Source: Roseimarinus sediminis
GTDB lineage: Bacteria; Bacteroidota; Bacteroidia; Bacteroidales; Prolixibacteraceae
NCBI RefSeq assembly: GCF_050433125.1
Contig: NZ_JBNPXV010000013.1
Span: forward strand, 74,626 to 138,625
DNA: 64,000 bases
Direction: 5' to 3'
Of the stretch, positions 16,858 through 26,502 are shown piece by piece. Numbering within the stretch: the first letter of the stretch is position 1; each line of letters begins with the position of its first letter. The notes under the pieces are model-generated. The model did no database searches. It saw nothing but the letters and a program-made list of their open reading frames with translations, and was not told the DNA's origin. The position numbers were made by a program, and so were the translations under genes.

Positions 16858-18177
16858 ATGAAAACAATAAATATTGCCATTTTAGGCTGTGGAACTGTTG
16901 GAGGCGGTGTTGCCAAAATTTTAAATGAAATAAGTGAAAACATCAACCAACGAGCCGATGCCAACATCGTTTTGAAAAGCATTGTTGAACTTGAACCGGC
17001 AAATGCTTCGAAACGCTTCGATTTACCGCTTGCGATTTTCATGGGCGGAGGTCGCACTCTTAATCATACCGAGGCAAAGCAATACATCGACGAAGTACTT
17101 GCCGATCGTGATATCGACATGGTCATTGAAACCATCGGAGGAACCAGCGACTTTGTTTACGAACTTTGCCTCAACATTATCCAATCGGGCAAGCACCTGA
17201 TAACTGCCAACAAAGCATTACTGGCCGAGCGGGGTAGCGAAATTTTTGAAGCTGCTGAAGCAAATAATATAAAAATTGGTTTCGAAGCTGCTGTGTGCGG
17301 AGCCATCCCCATTGTGAAAACAATCAAGGAGAACCTTACCGGCGACAAAGTTTTATCGGTGTCGGGAATCATGAATGGAACCAGCAATTACATTCTGAGC
17401 CGAATGCAAAATGAACACCTCGAATTTGACACTGCACTCGAACTGGCTCAAAAAAGCGGTTATGCCGAAGCCGATCCTACCCTGGATATCAGCGGAGGCG
17501 ATGCCGGCCATAAAATCATCCTGTTAATTAAACTGGCTTACGGCATCGACGTTTCGATGGACGACTTGTCGATCATAGGTATTGAAAACATTCAAAAAGA
17601 AGACATCGATTTTGCCAACGAAATTGATGCAAAAATCAAACTCATTTGTTACGCGAAAAAAATTAATGGCGACATTTATGCCACTGTTCGCCCCATGATG
17701 GTAAAAAACAGCAACTTCCTTTCGGGCGTTAACGGAGCGACCAATGCAGTCAGAGTGAACTGCCTTTATTCCGGAAAGCACATCCTGGTTGGAAAAGGCG
17801 CCGGCTCGAGTGAAACGGCCATGTCGATTGTTTCCGACGTGGTATTCATTGCCCGTTATGGCGAAAAAATCAGAAATACAGCCGAGAAACAGGAACGAAA
17901 TTTTGCCAATTCGAGGCACTTTGTTTTTCCTTATCTTATCACCTTCCATACTGCCGACATTCCGGGTACCACAGGGCTTATCACCACGGCCATTGGAAAA
18001 CAAAAAATCAACATCGACACGGTAAGTCATAACCGTCACAGCGAAGAGAAAGCCATGTTTTCGGTGGCCACCATGCCATGTACCCTCGAGCAAATTGAAC
18101 AGGCAGTAAGCATCATCAAAGATGAAAGACCGGACCTTTTACTTAGCGAACCCAAAATTATGCCCATTCTTTATTAG
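16858..18177 (+). CDS. hom: Homoserine dehydrogenase
   Basis: The enzyme reduces aspartate semialdehyde to homoserine, the branch to threonine and methionine. The NAD(P) site NIAILGCGTVGGGVAKIL is at the N-terminus. The catalytic domain has TANKALLAERG, GFEAAVCGAIPIVKTIKE, GIMNGTSNYILSRM and SGYAEADPTLDISGGDAGHK, with the catalytic Lys in the last motif. A C-terminal ACT domain begins near YLITFHTADIPGTTGLITTA and should give feedback control. ATG 16858 (MKTINIAILG) is preferred to upstream ATG 16792, giving 439 residues. A TATATTTC at 16828-16835 may be its -7 element. It is monofunctional, not fused to aspartokinase. Confidence 0.95.
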   Translation: MKTINIAILGCGTVGGGVAKILNEISENINQRADANIVLKSIVELEPANASKRFDLPLAIFMGGGRTLNHTEAKQYIDEVLADRDIDMVIETIGGTSDFVYELCLNIIQSGKHLITANKALLAERGSEIFEAAEANNIKIGFEAAVCGAIPIVKTIKENLTGDKVLSVSGIMNGTSNYILSRMQNEHLEFDTALELAQKSGYAEADPTLDISGGDAGHKIILLIKLAYGIDVSMDDLSIIGIENIQKEDIDFANEIDAKIKLICYAKKINGDIYATVRPMMVKNSNFLSGVNGATNAVRVNCLYSGKHILVGKGAGSSETAMSIVSDVVFIARYGEKIRNTAEKQERNFANSRHFVFPYLITFHTADIPGTTGLITTAIGKQKINIDTVSHNRHSEEKAMFSVATMPCTLEQIEQAVSIIKDERPDLLLSEPKIMPILY

Positions 18178-18239
18178 CAAAGTTTTTTTAATCCATCAAC
18201 CAACAATTTTTAATGCAGCCAGATAACGGCTGCTCTTCT

Positions 18240-18256
18240 ATAACTTGTTATTTTTG
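18240..18256 (+). promoter_or_regulatory. Candidate promoter/operator of the metal-uptake pair
   Basis: ATAAC-TT-GTTAT (18240-18251), a perfect 5+5 inverted repeat, overlaps TATTTTTG (18249-18256), a perfect TAnnTTTG -7 element. It lies 58 bases before the start of the His/Cys-rich gene. The overlap would let a dimeric repressor block transcription. This is an inference, and the inverted repeat is short. Confidence 0.3.
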
Positions 18257-18313
18257 CCGTTCTAAAGCAACTTTTTTTCTTCGATGCTGTTATCGATGCT
18301 GAAGAAATTGTAA

Positions 18314-18694
18314 ATGAAGAAAAATACAGGCACATACAACAGACAGTTTTTTACCATTCTCATAATGGTGAACCTGTTACTGTATCCCTTCGTTTACTCC
18401 TTTCAACATGCCCTTACCCATCATCTCGATCAACACCAGCACAACACAGAAAGCAGTCATCACTGCTGCAGTATTGATGTACCTGAACCGGCTGCCGATT
18501 TTCATCTTTCCACTCCTGAGGAAGAATGTCCCATATGCAGTTATGAATTTGCCCAGGGGCTGAATGCTGACCCCGTAAACACCAACGGCCCGGCTGTAAT
18601 TATTGGAAGTGGATTACACGCATACAACCAGTCACTTTTTTGGGCCAGTGTTTTTCAATGCTCCGTTCCCAGAGCTCCTCCAGTTGCTTGCTAA
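18314..18694 (+). CDS. Exported His/Cys-rich small protein, probable metal handling
   Basis: The 126-residue protein has an N-terminal hydrophobic segment (FFTILIMVNLLLYPFVYSF, about residues 12-30). A His-rich stretch follows (HALTHHLDQHQHNTESSHH), then CC, then a CPICSYEF motif at about residue 73. It ends in PRAPPVAC. The His clusters, the CxxC pair and the terminal RAPP resemble the DUF2946 type of small membrane or periplasmic proteins found beside metal receptors, though similarity is partial. It lies 153 bases before a receptor with its own His/Glu-rich segment. Zinc or copper binding is inferred, not shown. Confidence 0.7.
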   Translation: MKKNTGTYNRQFFTILIMVNLLLYPFVYSFQHALTHHLDQHQHNTESSHHCCSIDVPEPAADFHLSTPEEECPICSYEFAQGLNADPVNTNGPAVIIGSGLHAYNQSLFWASVFQCSVPRAPPVAC

Positions 18695-18847
18695 ATAATA
18701 ACTTTTCCAAATATTTTCTTATCCTTCCAGCAACTACGATATCTGCAGGAAGTGATTACCTTGTTTAACATTTCCATCACAATCGCTACAACATAATAAT
18801 TAATGTATTGTAGTTCTGATTGCTATGGCTCAAAATATAGAATTCAC

Positions 18848-21103
18848 ATGTTAAAATATATCGTAACAGGCATCATAGGACTGATGCTTACGCTGTCTGC
18901 ATATACACAGCATACTGTTAAAGGACTTGTATTCGACCAAAACAGCAGCGAAGCTTTAAGCGGAGCAAGTATCTACCTTCATGAATTAGAAATTGGTACC
19001 GTAAGCGATGAGTCAGGTTCTTTTTCCATCCCCAATTTACCCGATGCAAGGCTCACATTCCAAATATCCTTTCTGGGCTACGAAACCAGAATTATTAAAA
19101 CTGAAAGCGAGGCTTACTTATCAGTTGGTCTTCAACCTACACTGGTCGAAACACCCGAAGTGGTGGTCAGCGCTTCCAACTTTTCATCGCAACATGAAAA
19201 TGCGGTTAAAATAGAATCGCTGCATGGAAAGGCCATTGCACAATCGGGAAACCCTTCGTTTGCTGCTTCACTGGCTGCCATTCCGGGTGTCGATGCCATC
19301 AGCAACGGCAATGGTATAGGCAAACCGGTTATCAGAGGATTGTCCAACTCGAATGTACTCATGCTTAACAATGGTTTCAGAATGGACAACTACCAGTTTT
19401 CGGAACTTCACCCTTATGTGGTGGACGAAACCGGAATTGATCGTATTGAAGTCATTAAGGGACCAGCATCGCTGCTTTATGGGGCCGATGCCATTGGCGG
19501 TCTGATCAATCTTCTGCCTGAACAACCTGCAGCAGTTGGTACACTGAAAGGCGACGTGGCATTGAGAGCTTATTCGGCCAGTCAGGGCTACTCATTCAAT
19601 GCAGGCCTGAAAGGCACCAAAGAAAAAACGGCCTGGGGACTTCGGGGAGCTTTAAAAAACCACCGTGACTATATCGACGGAAATGATCAGTTTGTGCCCA
19701 ACAGCCGTTTCAGTCAACAATCGGTAAAAGCTTTTTTGAATCACAACAACCAGCTTGGTTTTTTTAAACTGGGTTACGAGGTGAATCATCTGGAGCCGGG
19801 GATCAGCAATGCGATTTCGGTAAACGAAGTAAAGGAGAACAGTTATGAAAAGTCCATCTGGTTTCAGGATTTGACACACCATACCCTTTCAAGTCGCAAC
19901 ACCTTTTTCATCCAAAATCTGAAAATAAATGCCAATGCTGCCTGGCAGCTCAATCAACGAAGGCTCAACACCGATGAGGAAGGTGAAGTAAACATGCAGC
20001 TAAGTGCACTTAGTTATGAAGTGAAAACCTGGCTGCTATCGGGTAAAAACAACGATCTCATTGTAGGTTTTCAGGGTGCACGGCGCAATAACCAAAACAA
20101 CGAAGCCCATGTACGGGTGTTACCCGACTACCTCGAAAACGAAATCTCGCTGGTTGGGCTCTACCAACATCGTTTGTTCGACCGGCTCAGTTTGCAAACC
20201 GGACTGCGTTTCGATCACCGAAGCCTCGATGTTCCCGAGCAGGAAAAAGCATCGCACAGCCACGAAGCGGAAGAAGAAGAGGAGGAAAGCCATGAAGAAG
20301 AGCTGATGCCGGCCCTCCAAAAGCAGTACAACAACCTCAGTTTCTCAGCCGGGGCTACTTTGGATTTGTCTCACGAGCTTTTATTCCGCATGAATGTGGC
20401 TTCTGCTTTTCGTCCTCCCAATGTTGCCGAACTAAGCCAGGACGGGGTACACGGATCTCGCTATGAAACAGGAAAGCATGACCTTGAATCACAACGCAAC
20501 TATGAGGCAGACTTTAGCATGCACTACCATACAGGCAATTTTTCGTCCGATGCAGCCGTCTTTTACAACCTGATTCGCCGGTATATTTACCTGGCTCCAA
20601 CCGACTTACTATACAATGAACTTCCTGTTTATGAATACGGTCAGACCAATACCAGCCTTTACGGCGGAGAGTTCACCCTTCGCTATCACCCGCTTAGCTG
20701 GTTCGAAGTAAACAGCCAATACGAATTGGTAAGAGGCATCCGTCAGTCGTCGGATGCCGACGGCAAAAATCTTCCCTTTATGCCTCACGACAAATTAAAA
20801 GCGGCCCTGCTTTTTGAGGCAGCATCGGGCAAGATGATCCGGCAACCCTATGCATCGGTCAAAGCAGTTTATGCCTTTGCACAAAACCGGCCATCGGCAT
20901 TCGAAACAGCCAGCGAAGCCTACCTGCTTTTCGACCTGGAAGCCGGTTTTTCAAGCGGAAAGAACAACAGGGAACTACAGTTCACATTCAATGTAAATAA
21001 TTTATTCAATACGGTATACACCGATCATCTTTCGCTGCTGAAACCCCTTGGGCTTTATAATCCGGGGAGAAATATCGCCATCGGGATCCGCTATCAATTC
21101 TGA
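18848..21103 (+). CDS. TonB-dependent outer-membrane receptor, ZnuD-like metal type
   Basis: The protein of 751 residues has a signal peptide (MLKYIVTGIIGLMLTLSAYT), a CarboxypepD-regulatory-like domain (VKGLVFDQNSSEALSGASIYL), a plug domain (about residues 95-205, with GNGIGKPVIRGLSNSNVLML and EVIKGPASLLYGADAIGG) and a beta barrel ending in IAIGIRYQF. A loop at about residues 465-490 is rich in His and Glu (SHSHEAEEEEEESHEEE), as in ZnuD-type zinc receptors. Energy would come from TonB/ExbBD, and two tonB genes occur at 41-42.7 kb. The longer frame from 18803 adds an unlikely Cys-rich prefix, so ATG 18848 is used. Substrate assignment is inference. Confidence 0.85.
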   Translation: MLKYIVTGIIGLMLTLSAYTQHTVKGLVFDQNSSEALSGASIYLHELEIGTVSDESGSFSIPNLPDARLTFQISFLGYETRIIKTESEAYLSVGLQPTLVETPEVVVSASNFSSQHENAVKIESLHGKAIAQSGNPSFAASLAAIPGVDAISNGNGIGKPVIRGLSNSNVLMLNNGFRMDNYQFSELHPYVVDETGIDRIEVIKGPASLLYGADAIGGLINLLPEQPAAVGTLKGDVALRAYSASQGYSFNAGLKGTKEKTAWGLRGALKNHRDYIDGNDQFVPNSRFSQQSVKAFLNHNNQLGFFKLGYEVNHLEPGISNAISVNEVKENSYEKSIWFQDLTHHTLSSRNTFFIQNLKINANAAWQLNQRRLNTDEEGEVNMQLSALSYEVKTWLLSGKNNDLIVGFQGARRNNQNNEAHVRVLPDYLENEISLVGLYQHRLFDRLSLQTGLRFDHRSLDVPEQEKASHSHEAEEEEEESHEEELMPALQKQYNNLSFSAGATLDLSHELLFRMNVASAFRPPNVAELSQDGVHGSRYETGKHDLESQRNYEADFSMHYHTGNFSSDAAVFYNLIRRYIYLAPTDLLYNELPVYEYGQTNTSLYGGEFTLRYHPLSWFEVNSQYELVRGIRQSSDADGKNLPFMPHDKLKAALLFEAASGKMIRQPYASVKAVYAFAQNRPSAFETASEAYLLFDLEAGFSSGKNNRELQFTFNVNNLFNTVYTDHLSLLKPLGLYNPGRNIAIGIRYQF

Positions 21104-21130
21104 GCAGGTCTTCATTCTTAAAAAAATTCC

Positions 21131-21382
21131 GGAAGTGGTAGTTAGTAGGTCCAGCCTTAATACCTTTGCTTCCATCGCGGTGAATAGATACCCGGTTTTT
21201 TATCAAAATTTAAAAGCCCCGCCTGATTCTTCAAGCGGGACTTTCTATTTCCTAATGACTTTTTCCTATTGATTTTTTCTTATTTGTATGCCTCAACGGG
21301 CGGACAGGTACAAACCAGGTTTCTGTCGCCAAAGGCATCATCGACACGGGTTACCGGAGGCCAGAATTTGTTTTCCCTGATC
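21131..21382. repeat. Left copy of the 252-bp direct repeat flanking the island
   Basis: This segment matches 29182-29433 along its whole 252 bases with no gaps and four mismatches by my count. It begins 27 bases after the stop of the metal receptor gene. It contains a copy of the gcvP terminator (21213-21244) and the last 33 codons of gcvP on the minus strand. Sequence identity ends sharply on both sides. Confidence 0.95.
21280..21382 (-). pseudogene. Detached 3' end of gcvP (duplicate)
   Basis: On the minus strand this reads IRENKFWPPVTRVDDAFG...CTCPPVEAYK and stop, identical to the last 33 residues of the intact GcvP ending at 29331. Upstream of 21382 the frame continues into unrelated sequence. 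It is a fragment, not a gene. Confidence 0.93.
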
Positions 21383-21728
21383 AAGGCAGGCAGGACGCAA
21401 GCAATTATTCTTTGCACGCCTTGCCTTTTGCCTTGTATGAGCCAATGCATAAACATGAAAATGATCTTTTTAGGCATCAAGAAAATAGCGATTTTTTATA
21501 CTGATAATCAATGAAATGAATAAATTATTGAAAAATATTTTCAAAATGAGGGTAACCTTTTTGCTGTTTCCGGAATATATAAGTAGCAAGGACAAAAAAT
21601 TACTAATGATTTAAAGTGTGATATATTAATATATAATGAATATATATAAAGAATAAGCATTAATAGAGTTTGGTTCAAATCGTATTTTCTTTTTAGTTTT
21701 ATCCCTCTGAACTTAAAACAACCTGACC

Positions 21729-21941
21729 ATGAATATTCCCCAATATTCTACAAGAGCAGTCAATAACATTGAGGATTCTTGCGAAAGCCAATATAAAGTG
21801 CTTTCATCGTTCACTTGTACAGATCGTATTAATCAACCAATCATACAATCAAACTTGCTTTTCTCTATGTCCCACTTCCGCCAGTTGACGGAAGCCAGGA
21901 GGCTTAAAACCCATGTTGCCTATGAAGAAATATTAAAATAA
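21729..21941 (+). CDS. Doubtful 70-residue reading frame in the island
   Basis: An ATG-initiated frame begins MNIPQYSTRAVNNIEDSCES and ends HVAYEEILK. No signal peptide, helix pattern or motif is recognised, and a palindrome lies inside it. It may be chance, and it is listed because nothing else occupies the region. Confidence 0.2.
   Translation: MNIPQYSTRAVNNIEDSCESQYKVLSSFTCTDRINQPIIQSNLLFSMSHFRQLTEARRLKTHVAYEEILK
21876..21893. repeat. Palindromic repeat, related to the one at 63683-63698
   Basis: TTCCGCCAGTTGACGGAA is an imperfect palindrome. It shares the CCGCCAnnTGnCGG plan with the perfect palindrome TCCGCCAGCTGGCGGA at 63683-63698, 42 kb away. Confidence 0.5.
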
Positions 21942-22155
21942 TGCCTGTCAGTTTCTGACGTGAAGGATTGTCCTGAGCATTGCCCGGCTGCAGGCCCATC
22001 TGCTTCAACAAAGAAGATAAAATTTCACCTTTAATAAAATGAAAGGCAACACAATCCGAATTGTCAAATCGACGAAGTCAAAATTATGCTGCCTAAGAAT
22101 CCAAATTATTAATTTGAATTGGGAGCTGTAACTCCCGTTCGCAAAAATAGAAAAA

Positions 22156-23127
22156 ATGAATTCAATAAAAATTTATTGTATTGGTATATTTACCATGCTT
22201 TTTCTATTTTCATGTAGTAAGGAAATAGTAGAAAACCGAAATTCAGACAACGAGATTTTGCATTTTAGGACAGAAGTGCAAATGAAGCAAGAACTGAGCG
22301 CGGTTTTAAAAATGACAACCGAAGAAAAATCAAATTGGGCATTAACCAATGGCTTTAATTCGTATGGAGTTCAGGCTGACTTGTTTTATGATAAGATAGA
22401 CCCGGATAGTTTTAAGTCAGAGGAAGAAATAATTCAATTTGTAAACAAGTCCAAATACCTTGAAATTCGCACAGATGACCAGGGTGAGAAATCTGTTGAG
22501 ATCATTAGTGGCGACAACAGCTTGCGCTATTTCATTAATGATGATAAGTGTTTTACTGTAGCAGATAAAGCCATTAAAATCATTAATGAAAATACTGTTT
22601 ATACATGCATTGATAATCTAAAAGAGTTAAAAAGCATTGAGGATATTTCTCAAATTGCAGATAATCCAGCGTATTTCGTAAAAAGCCCCCAAATGCTATA
22701 TTTAAAAAGTATTAACAGTAGCTGTACCTGGGATACAGAGCCTGACACCAAAACTGTAGCAGTAGGCAGATATAGGATATCCATGAATATTTGGGTTACC
22801 TATGATAACAATGGAGGTCAAACTAACACAGATTTAGGTTATAAAATCAAATCACAAAAAAGATCAATATTTTGGTTTGCTTATACTACAAGTATCAAGT
22901 ATGATATTGACATGGTTTCATTGCATACAAATATTCAAAATCCTCTTAACACTGGAAAGAAGTTGGATGATCAAGGCACTAAAGTAGCAAGTTCGATTGA
23001 GGATAATTTTTATTCTACTTTAGACTTTTACAGTGCATATAACCCTGAAGTGCACTGGAGTTATTATCACAACTCAGCATCTATAAGAGATGAGGAAGTA
23101 GAAGTAACAATGGATTGTGGATTGTAG
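22156..23127 (+). CDS. Lipoprotein of unknown function
   Basis: The 323-residue protein starts with a lipoprotein signal (IYCIGIFTMLFLFSCSKE, lipobox LFSC, lipid-bearing Cys at about residue 20). The mature part is acidic, has few recognisable motifs and ends DEEVEVTMDCGL. Residues about 200-260 are rich in aromatic and beta-prone sequence, suggesting a beta fold at the surface. I do not recognise a family. It opens the island's gene series, in the same direction as the DUF4249 gene 101 bases downstream, but a hairpin between them may end its transcript. It could be surface-exposed cargo or accessory to the receptor, which is speculation. Confidence 0.75.
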   Translation: MNSIKIYCIGIFTMLFLFSCSKEIVENRNSDNEILHFRTEVQMKQELSAVLKMTTEEKSNWALTNGFNSYGVQADLFYDKIDPDSFKSEEEIIQFVNKSKYLEIRTDDQGEKSVEIISGDNSLRYFINDDKCFTVADKAIKIINENTVYTCIDNLKELKSIEDISQIADNPAYFVKSPQMLYLKSINSSCTWDTEPDTKTVAVGRYRISMNIWVTYDNNGGQTNTDLGYKIKSQKRSIFWFAYTTSIKYDIDMVSLHTNIQNPLNTGKKLDDQGTKVASSIEDNFYSTLDFYSAYNPEVHWSYYHNSASIRDEEVEVTMDCGL

Positions 23128-23139
23128 GTATATTTTAGG

Positions 23140-23173
23140 AAAGATGGCTGGCGAATTGGCAGTCATCTTTCTT
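23140..23173 (+). terminator. Probable terminator
   Basis: An 11-bp stem (AAAGATGGCTG at 23140-23150 with 23160-23170, one G-T pair) is followed by a short, weak T run. It follows the lipoprotein gene. Confidence 0.55.
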
Positions 23174-23228
23174 ATTGTCAAATAAGTAGACAAAGGCACG
23201 AATGTGTTTGGTTTATAAAATAACAACA

Positions 23229-24125
23229 ATGCGTATATTGCGATATTTAAATATTCTTTGTTGTATATTAATTGCGACATCTTGTAGGGAAACCATACCA
23301 GAAACATATTCTGATTTTAAATCCCTTCCAGTAGTAAATGCAATTTTAATTGAAGGTGACACCTTGAGTATCAATATTTCTCTGGCTGATCAGCTGGGTG
23401 ACAAGTCCCTGGAATACATTGAAAATGCCTCTGTTGAGTTGTTTATCAATGACCAGTTTGTTGAAGACCTCAGTTATTCAGATGAAGGCAATTACATTTC
23501 AACCACTTTAATAAAATCAGGAGATAAGTACAGGTGTGAAGTACTGGTTCCGGGATATGATACTGTTTATTGTGAACAAATAGTTCCTGACAAACCCAAA
23601 ATAGTAGAAATAATCCACATTAATGTGGCAGGAAAGGATGAAGAAGATATTAGCTTTCCTGCGATAAAATTAAGTTTTGAAAATAAAGTTTTGTCAAGGT
23701 CGTATTATGAAGTTGAGATTTTTCACCTGGATAATTATAGAAATGAAAAAACAAAAGCCAACCTTAAAACCATAACAGATCCTGTTCTATTAAATGAGGG
23801 AATACCTCTTGCTTTATTTAGTAATGAACTAATTAAAGATTCAATTTATACCTTACACCTAAACTATTGGACAAATACTTACTCTGGTTCAAAAACCAAC
23901 ATATACCCTTTTGTAGTTGAATTTCGTCAGGTTAGCGAAGATTATTATCGTTATCTCAAGCAATTGTACTTGTATGAAAACGGGCTTTGGGCAGATGGTA
24001 TTCTCACCAGCATGACTAACAATAATATTTACTCAAATGTTGAAAATGGTTATGGCATTTTTGCAGCCTGTGCTGTGGCGGTTTCAGATACCATAACTCC
24101 AAACCTTGACGACTATTATGAGTAG
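23229..24125 (+). CDS. DUF4249 lipoprotein, partner of a TonB-dependent receptor
   Basis: The 298-residue protein has a lipoprotein signal ending LIATSCRE. The sequence following it (PVVNAILIEGDTLSINISLADQLGD, then ASVELFINDQFVEDL) is the start of DUF4249, and the C-terminal YSNVENGYGIFAACAV matches the family's usual end. DUF4249 proteins regularly sit before TonB-dependent receptors in Bacteroidota and are thought to be outer-membrane or surface partners. Here the stop codon overlaps the receptor start. ATG 23229 is used because the codons before it do not look like a signal peptide. A second copy of the pair follows at 26.7-29.2 kb. Confidence 0.88.
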   Translation: MRILRYLNILCCILIATSCRETIPETYSDFKSLPVVNAILIEGDTLSINISLADQLGDKSLEYIENASVELFINDQFVEDLSYSDEGNYISTTLIKSGDKYRCEVLVPGYDTVYCEQIVPDKPKIVEIIHINVAGKDEEDISFPAIKLSFENKVLSRSYYEVEIFHLDNYRNEKTKANLKTITDPVLLNEGIPLALFSNELIKDSIYTLHLNYWTNTYSGSKTNIYPFVVEFRQVSEDYYRYLKQLYLYENGLWADGILTSMTNNNIYSNVENGYGIFAACAVAVSDTITPNLDDYYE

Positions 24126-26445
24126 TAAACAAGCACTTTCATTATTCCTATTGCTTCTGTCATCTTATTGCTATGCTCAACAAAGAGTAGTGGGTTTAGT
24201 GAAAGATGCCGACAATGGCGAACTATTAATTGGTGCTACTGTATTTTCAGAAGCTTCTCAGACAGTAACTGCAACCAATGCAAATGGATATTTCTCTATC
24301 CTGTGCAATGGCGACTCTTTATCGGTTTCTTTTGTTGGTTATCAAACACAGCGTGTAAAGTGCGTTGGCGAACGCATATTGAATATTCACTTAAAACCGG
24401 GGCAGTCAATTGATGAAATCAGTGTAATTGCTCAAAGCGTTAACAAATTCAACAGCCATCGTCTAAGTGTAAAAGAAATAAAACTAATCCCTGCTCTGGG
24501 AGGTACACCAGATTTGCTTAAAACCTTACAATTACTACCCGGGATTCAATCGCAGGCCGAAGGAACAAGTCACATGAATGTTCGTGGTGGAAATCCGGGT
24601 GAAAACCTCTATCTGTTAGATGATGTACCCTTGATATACATAAACCACCTGGGCGGATTTATGTCGGTTTTTAATCCCGATATGATCAACAACATTGAAG
24701 TATACAAAGGTGGTTTCCCTGCAAAATATGGGGGAAAGCTGAGTTCTATTGTGGCCATTAACCAGAAGGAAGGCAATATAAACGATTGGAAAGGCAGCTT
24801 GGGGCTTGGGATAAGTGATGCATCGTTTAGTATAGAAGGTCCCTTGATGGATAAAAAAGCCAGCTTGATCGTTACTGGCCGCAAAACACTGATCGATTAT
24901 CCTATGATGTTATTGAGTATGCTGGTCGATCAGGATTTCGTTATTTATTATGGTTTTCACGATATCAATGCAAAGTTCTCTTATCGGCCCAATAGTAAAA
25001 ACAGCTACCATATAAACTTATACCAGGGAGATGATTACCTCAACTATCAGTCCGATTTTAAAAGTCGCAAAACGGAGTTTGCTAAGATTAAGAATAGTTG
25101 GGGAAATTGGATGCTGTCGGGGCGTTGGAGCAGGGTGCTAAATCCTCGTTTGTTTGTTAATAATATTCTATCTACTACTAATTACCGCTTAAAGGTTGTC
25201 CGTAAATTCACAACAAATTCGCAACAAAATCCGACAAATTACAGAAGCCGTTATTTGTCGAGAGTAAATAATCTTTCATTTCGCAGCGACTGGCAGTACA
25301 AGGTTAATATAGATTACTCAATCTATTTTGGAGGAATGTCTTCTCTCGTAAAACACGTACCTAATAAAATTGAAACCTCTGATTATGAGCAGGAATATTT
25401 TGAAAAAATAAGGTCGTTTGAGAATGTGTTTTACTTGAGCAATCAATACTGTTTGTGGAATCTGTTTGATTTAGATCTGGGCTTTCGTTTTGTCAATTAC
25501 ATGAACCATGGTTTTTCAAAAACAGTGTTGGAACCTCGGATTAATATTGATTTCACTCCTCACCCCACTCAGTCAATCAATTTTAATTATCAGATTATTA
25601 ATCAATTCTCACACCTATTGTTGACAAGTGGAGCCATATTGAATAACGAAATTTGGGTGCCCGCTGATGAGAAATTGGAACCTTCACAATCCAGACAATA
25701 TTCCCTTGGGTGGAAAAGCAGTATCAAAAATGACGAATATATTGCTGAGTTGAATGTGTATTATAAGTATTTAAACCATCTGGCAACTTATAAGGAAGGA
25801 TATTCCAACTTGCTTGGTGACGGGGGCTGGAGGAATAAAATTGAAACAGAAGGAAGCGGCAAGTCTAAGGGACTTGAGTTATTAATTAAGAAAAACAAAG
25901 GAACATGGACCGGTTTCATTGCATATACCTATTCAAAAACTACCCGCAGGTTTGAAAAAATAAACAAGGGACAGGAATTTATATTTACATATGACCGCCC
26001 CCATTCCGCTTCAATAAACTTAAGTCGAAAGCTTTCTGATAAATGTACGGCAAGTTTTACATGGGTGTATCAAACAGGATTACCATATACTCCTGTAATT
26101 GGACGTCAAAATACCTTTAATCTAATAAATGCCTATAATCGCAAAGACATATATAATGAGGCCCTAATTTATGGAAAGAGAAATAGCAGTCGTATGCAAG
26201 ATTATCATCGCCTGGATATTGGCTTGAATTACAAATTAATCACAAAAAAGGGAAGAAATGCAGACTTGAACCTATCAGTTTACAATGCATACAATCGGCA
26301 TAATGCAACAGCCTATTATTATTCTGGTTTAGAAGAGGAGCCGGGGACTATTGATTCTAAAGGAGAGTATCATCCTTTTAAGAAATACAAAGTAAGTTTT
26401 TTCCCGCTAATTCCAACTGTTTCCTATAAAGTGTATTTCGATTAG
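24118..26445 (+). CDS. TonB-dependent receptor paired with DUF4249
   Basis: The 775-residue receptor has a signal peptide (LSLFLLLLSSYCYAQ), a CarboxypepD-regulatory-like domain (VVGLVKDADNGELLIGATVF), a plug domain (LGGTPDLLKTLQLLPGIQ, then MNVRGGNPGENLYLLDDVPL and NIEVYKGGFPAKYGGKLSS) and a complete C-terminal barrel ending TVSYKVYFD. The ATG at 24118 overlaps the DUF4249 stop, indicating coupled translation. An in-frame TTG at 24106 is less likely. The ligand is unknown, since relatives are not characterised to my knowledge. Codon and base use are more AT-rich than the flanking housekeeping genes. Confidence 0.92.
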   Translation: MSSKQALSLFLLLLSSYCYAQQRVVGLVKDADNGELLIGATVFSEASQTVTATNANGYFSILCNGDSLSVSFVGYQTQRVKCVGERILNIHLKPGQSIDEISVIAQSVNKFNSHRLSVKEIKLIPALGGTPDLLKTLQLLPGIQSQAEGTSHMNVRGGNPGENLYLLDDVPLIYINHLGGFMSVFNPDMINNIEVYKGGFPAKYGGKLSSIVAINQKEGNINDWKGSLGLGISDASFSIEGPLMDKKASLIVTGRKTLIDYPMMLLSMLVDQDFVIYYGFHDINAKFSYRPNSKNSYHINLYQGDDYLNYQSDFKSRKTEFAKIKNSWGNWMLSGRWSRVLNPRLFVNNILSTTNYRLKVVRKFTTNSQQNPTNYRSRYLSRVNNLSFRSDWQYKVNIDYSIYFGGMSSLVKHVPNKIETSDYEQEYFEKIRSFENVFYLSNQYCLWNLFDLDLGFRFVNYMNHGFSKTVLEPRINIDFTPHPTQSINFNYQIINQFSHLLLTSGAILNNEIWVPADEKLEPSQSRQYSLGWKSSIKNDEYIAELNVYYKYLNHLATYKEGYSNLLGDGGWRNKIETEGSGKSKGLELLIKKNKGTWTGFIAYTYSKTTRRFEKINKGQEFIFTYDRPHSASINLSRKLSDKCTASFTWVYQTGLPYTPVIGRQNTFNLINAYNRKDIYNEALIYGKRNSSRMQDYHRLDIGLNYKLITKKGRNADLNLSVYNAYNRHNATAYYYSGLEEEPGTIDSKGEYHPFKKYKVSFFPLIPTVSYKVYFD

Positions 26446-26502
26446 AACAAAGTTTAAATCAATAAATATCAACCACTTACTTTTTAATTGAAATCAATAT
26501 TG

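Larger units (their letters stand above)
21383..22155. other. AT-rich left end of the island, no clear gene
   Basis: This 773-base stretch has no frame I can assign. It is AT-rich, with a block of alternating TATATA near 21620-21650. It contains a palindrome (21876-21893) and one unassigned 70-codon frame at 21729-21941 (described separately). The first bases after the repeat show imperfect AAGGCA/TGCCTT complementarity. No integrase, transposase or tRNA is visible here. Confidence 0.6.

Noticed and set aside
18215..18233. Terminator after hom (GCAGCC/GGCTGC hairpin)
   Set aside because: The stem is only 6 bp and no T tract follows. It lies just before the promoter of the next gene and may be chance.
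21729..21941. Confident call of the 70-residue frame as a gene
   Set aside because: No motif, ribosome-binding or promoter support, and a palindrome lies inside it. It was kept only as a low-confidence entry.
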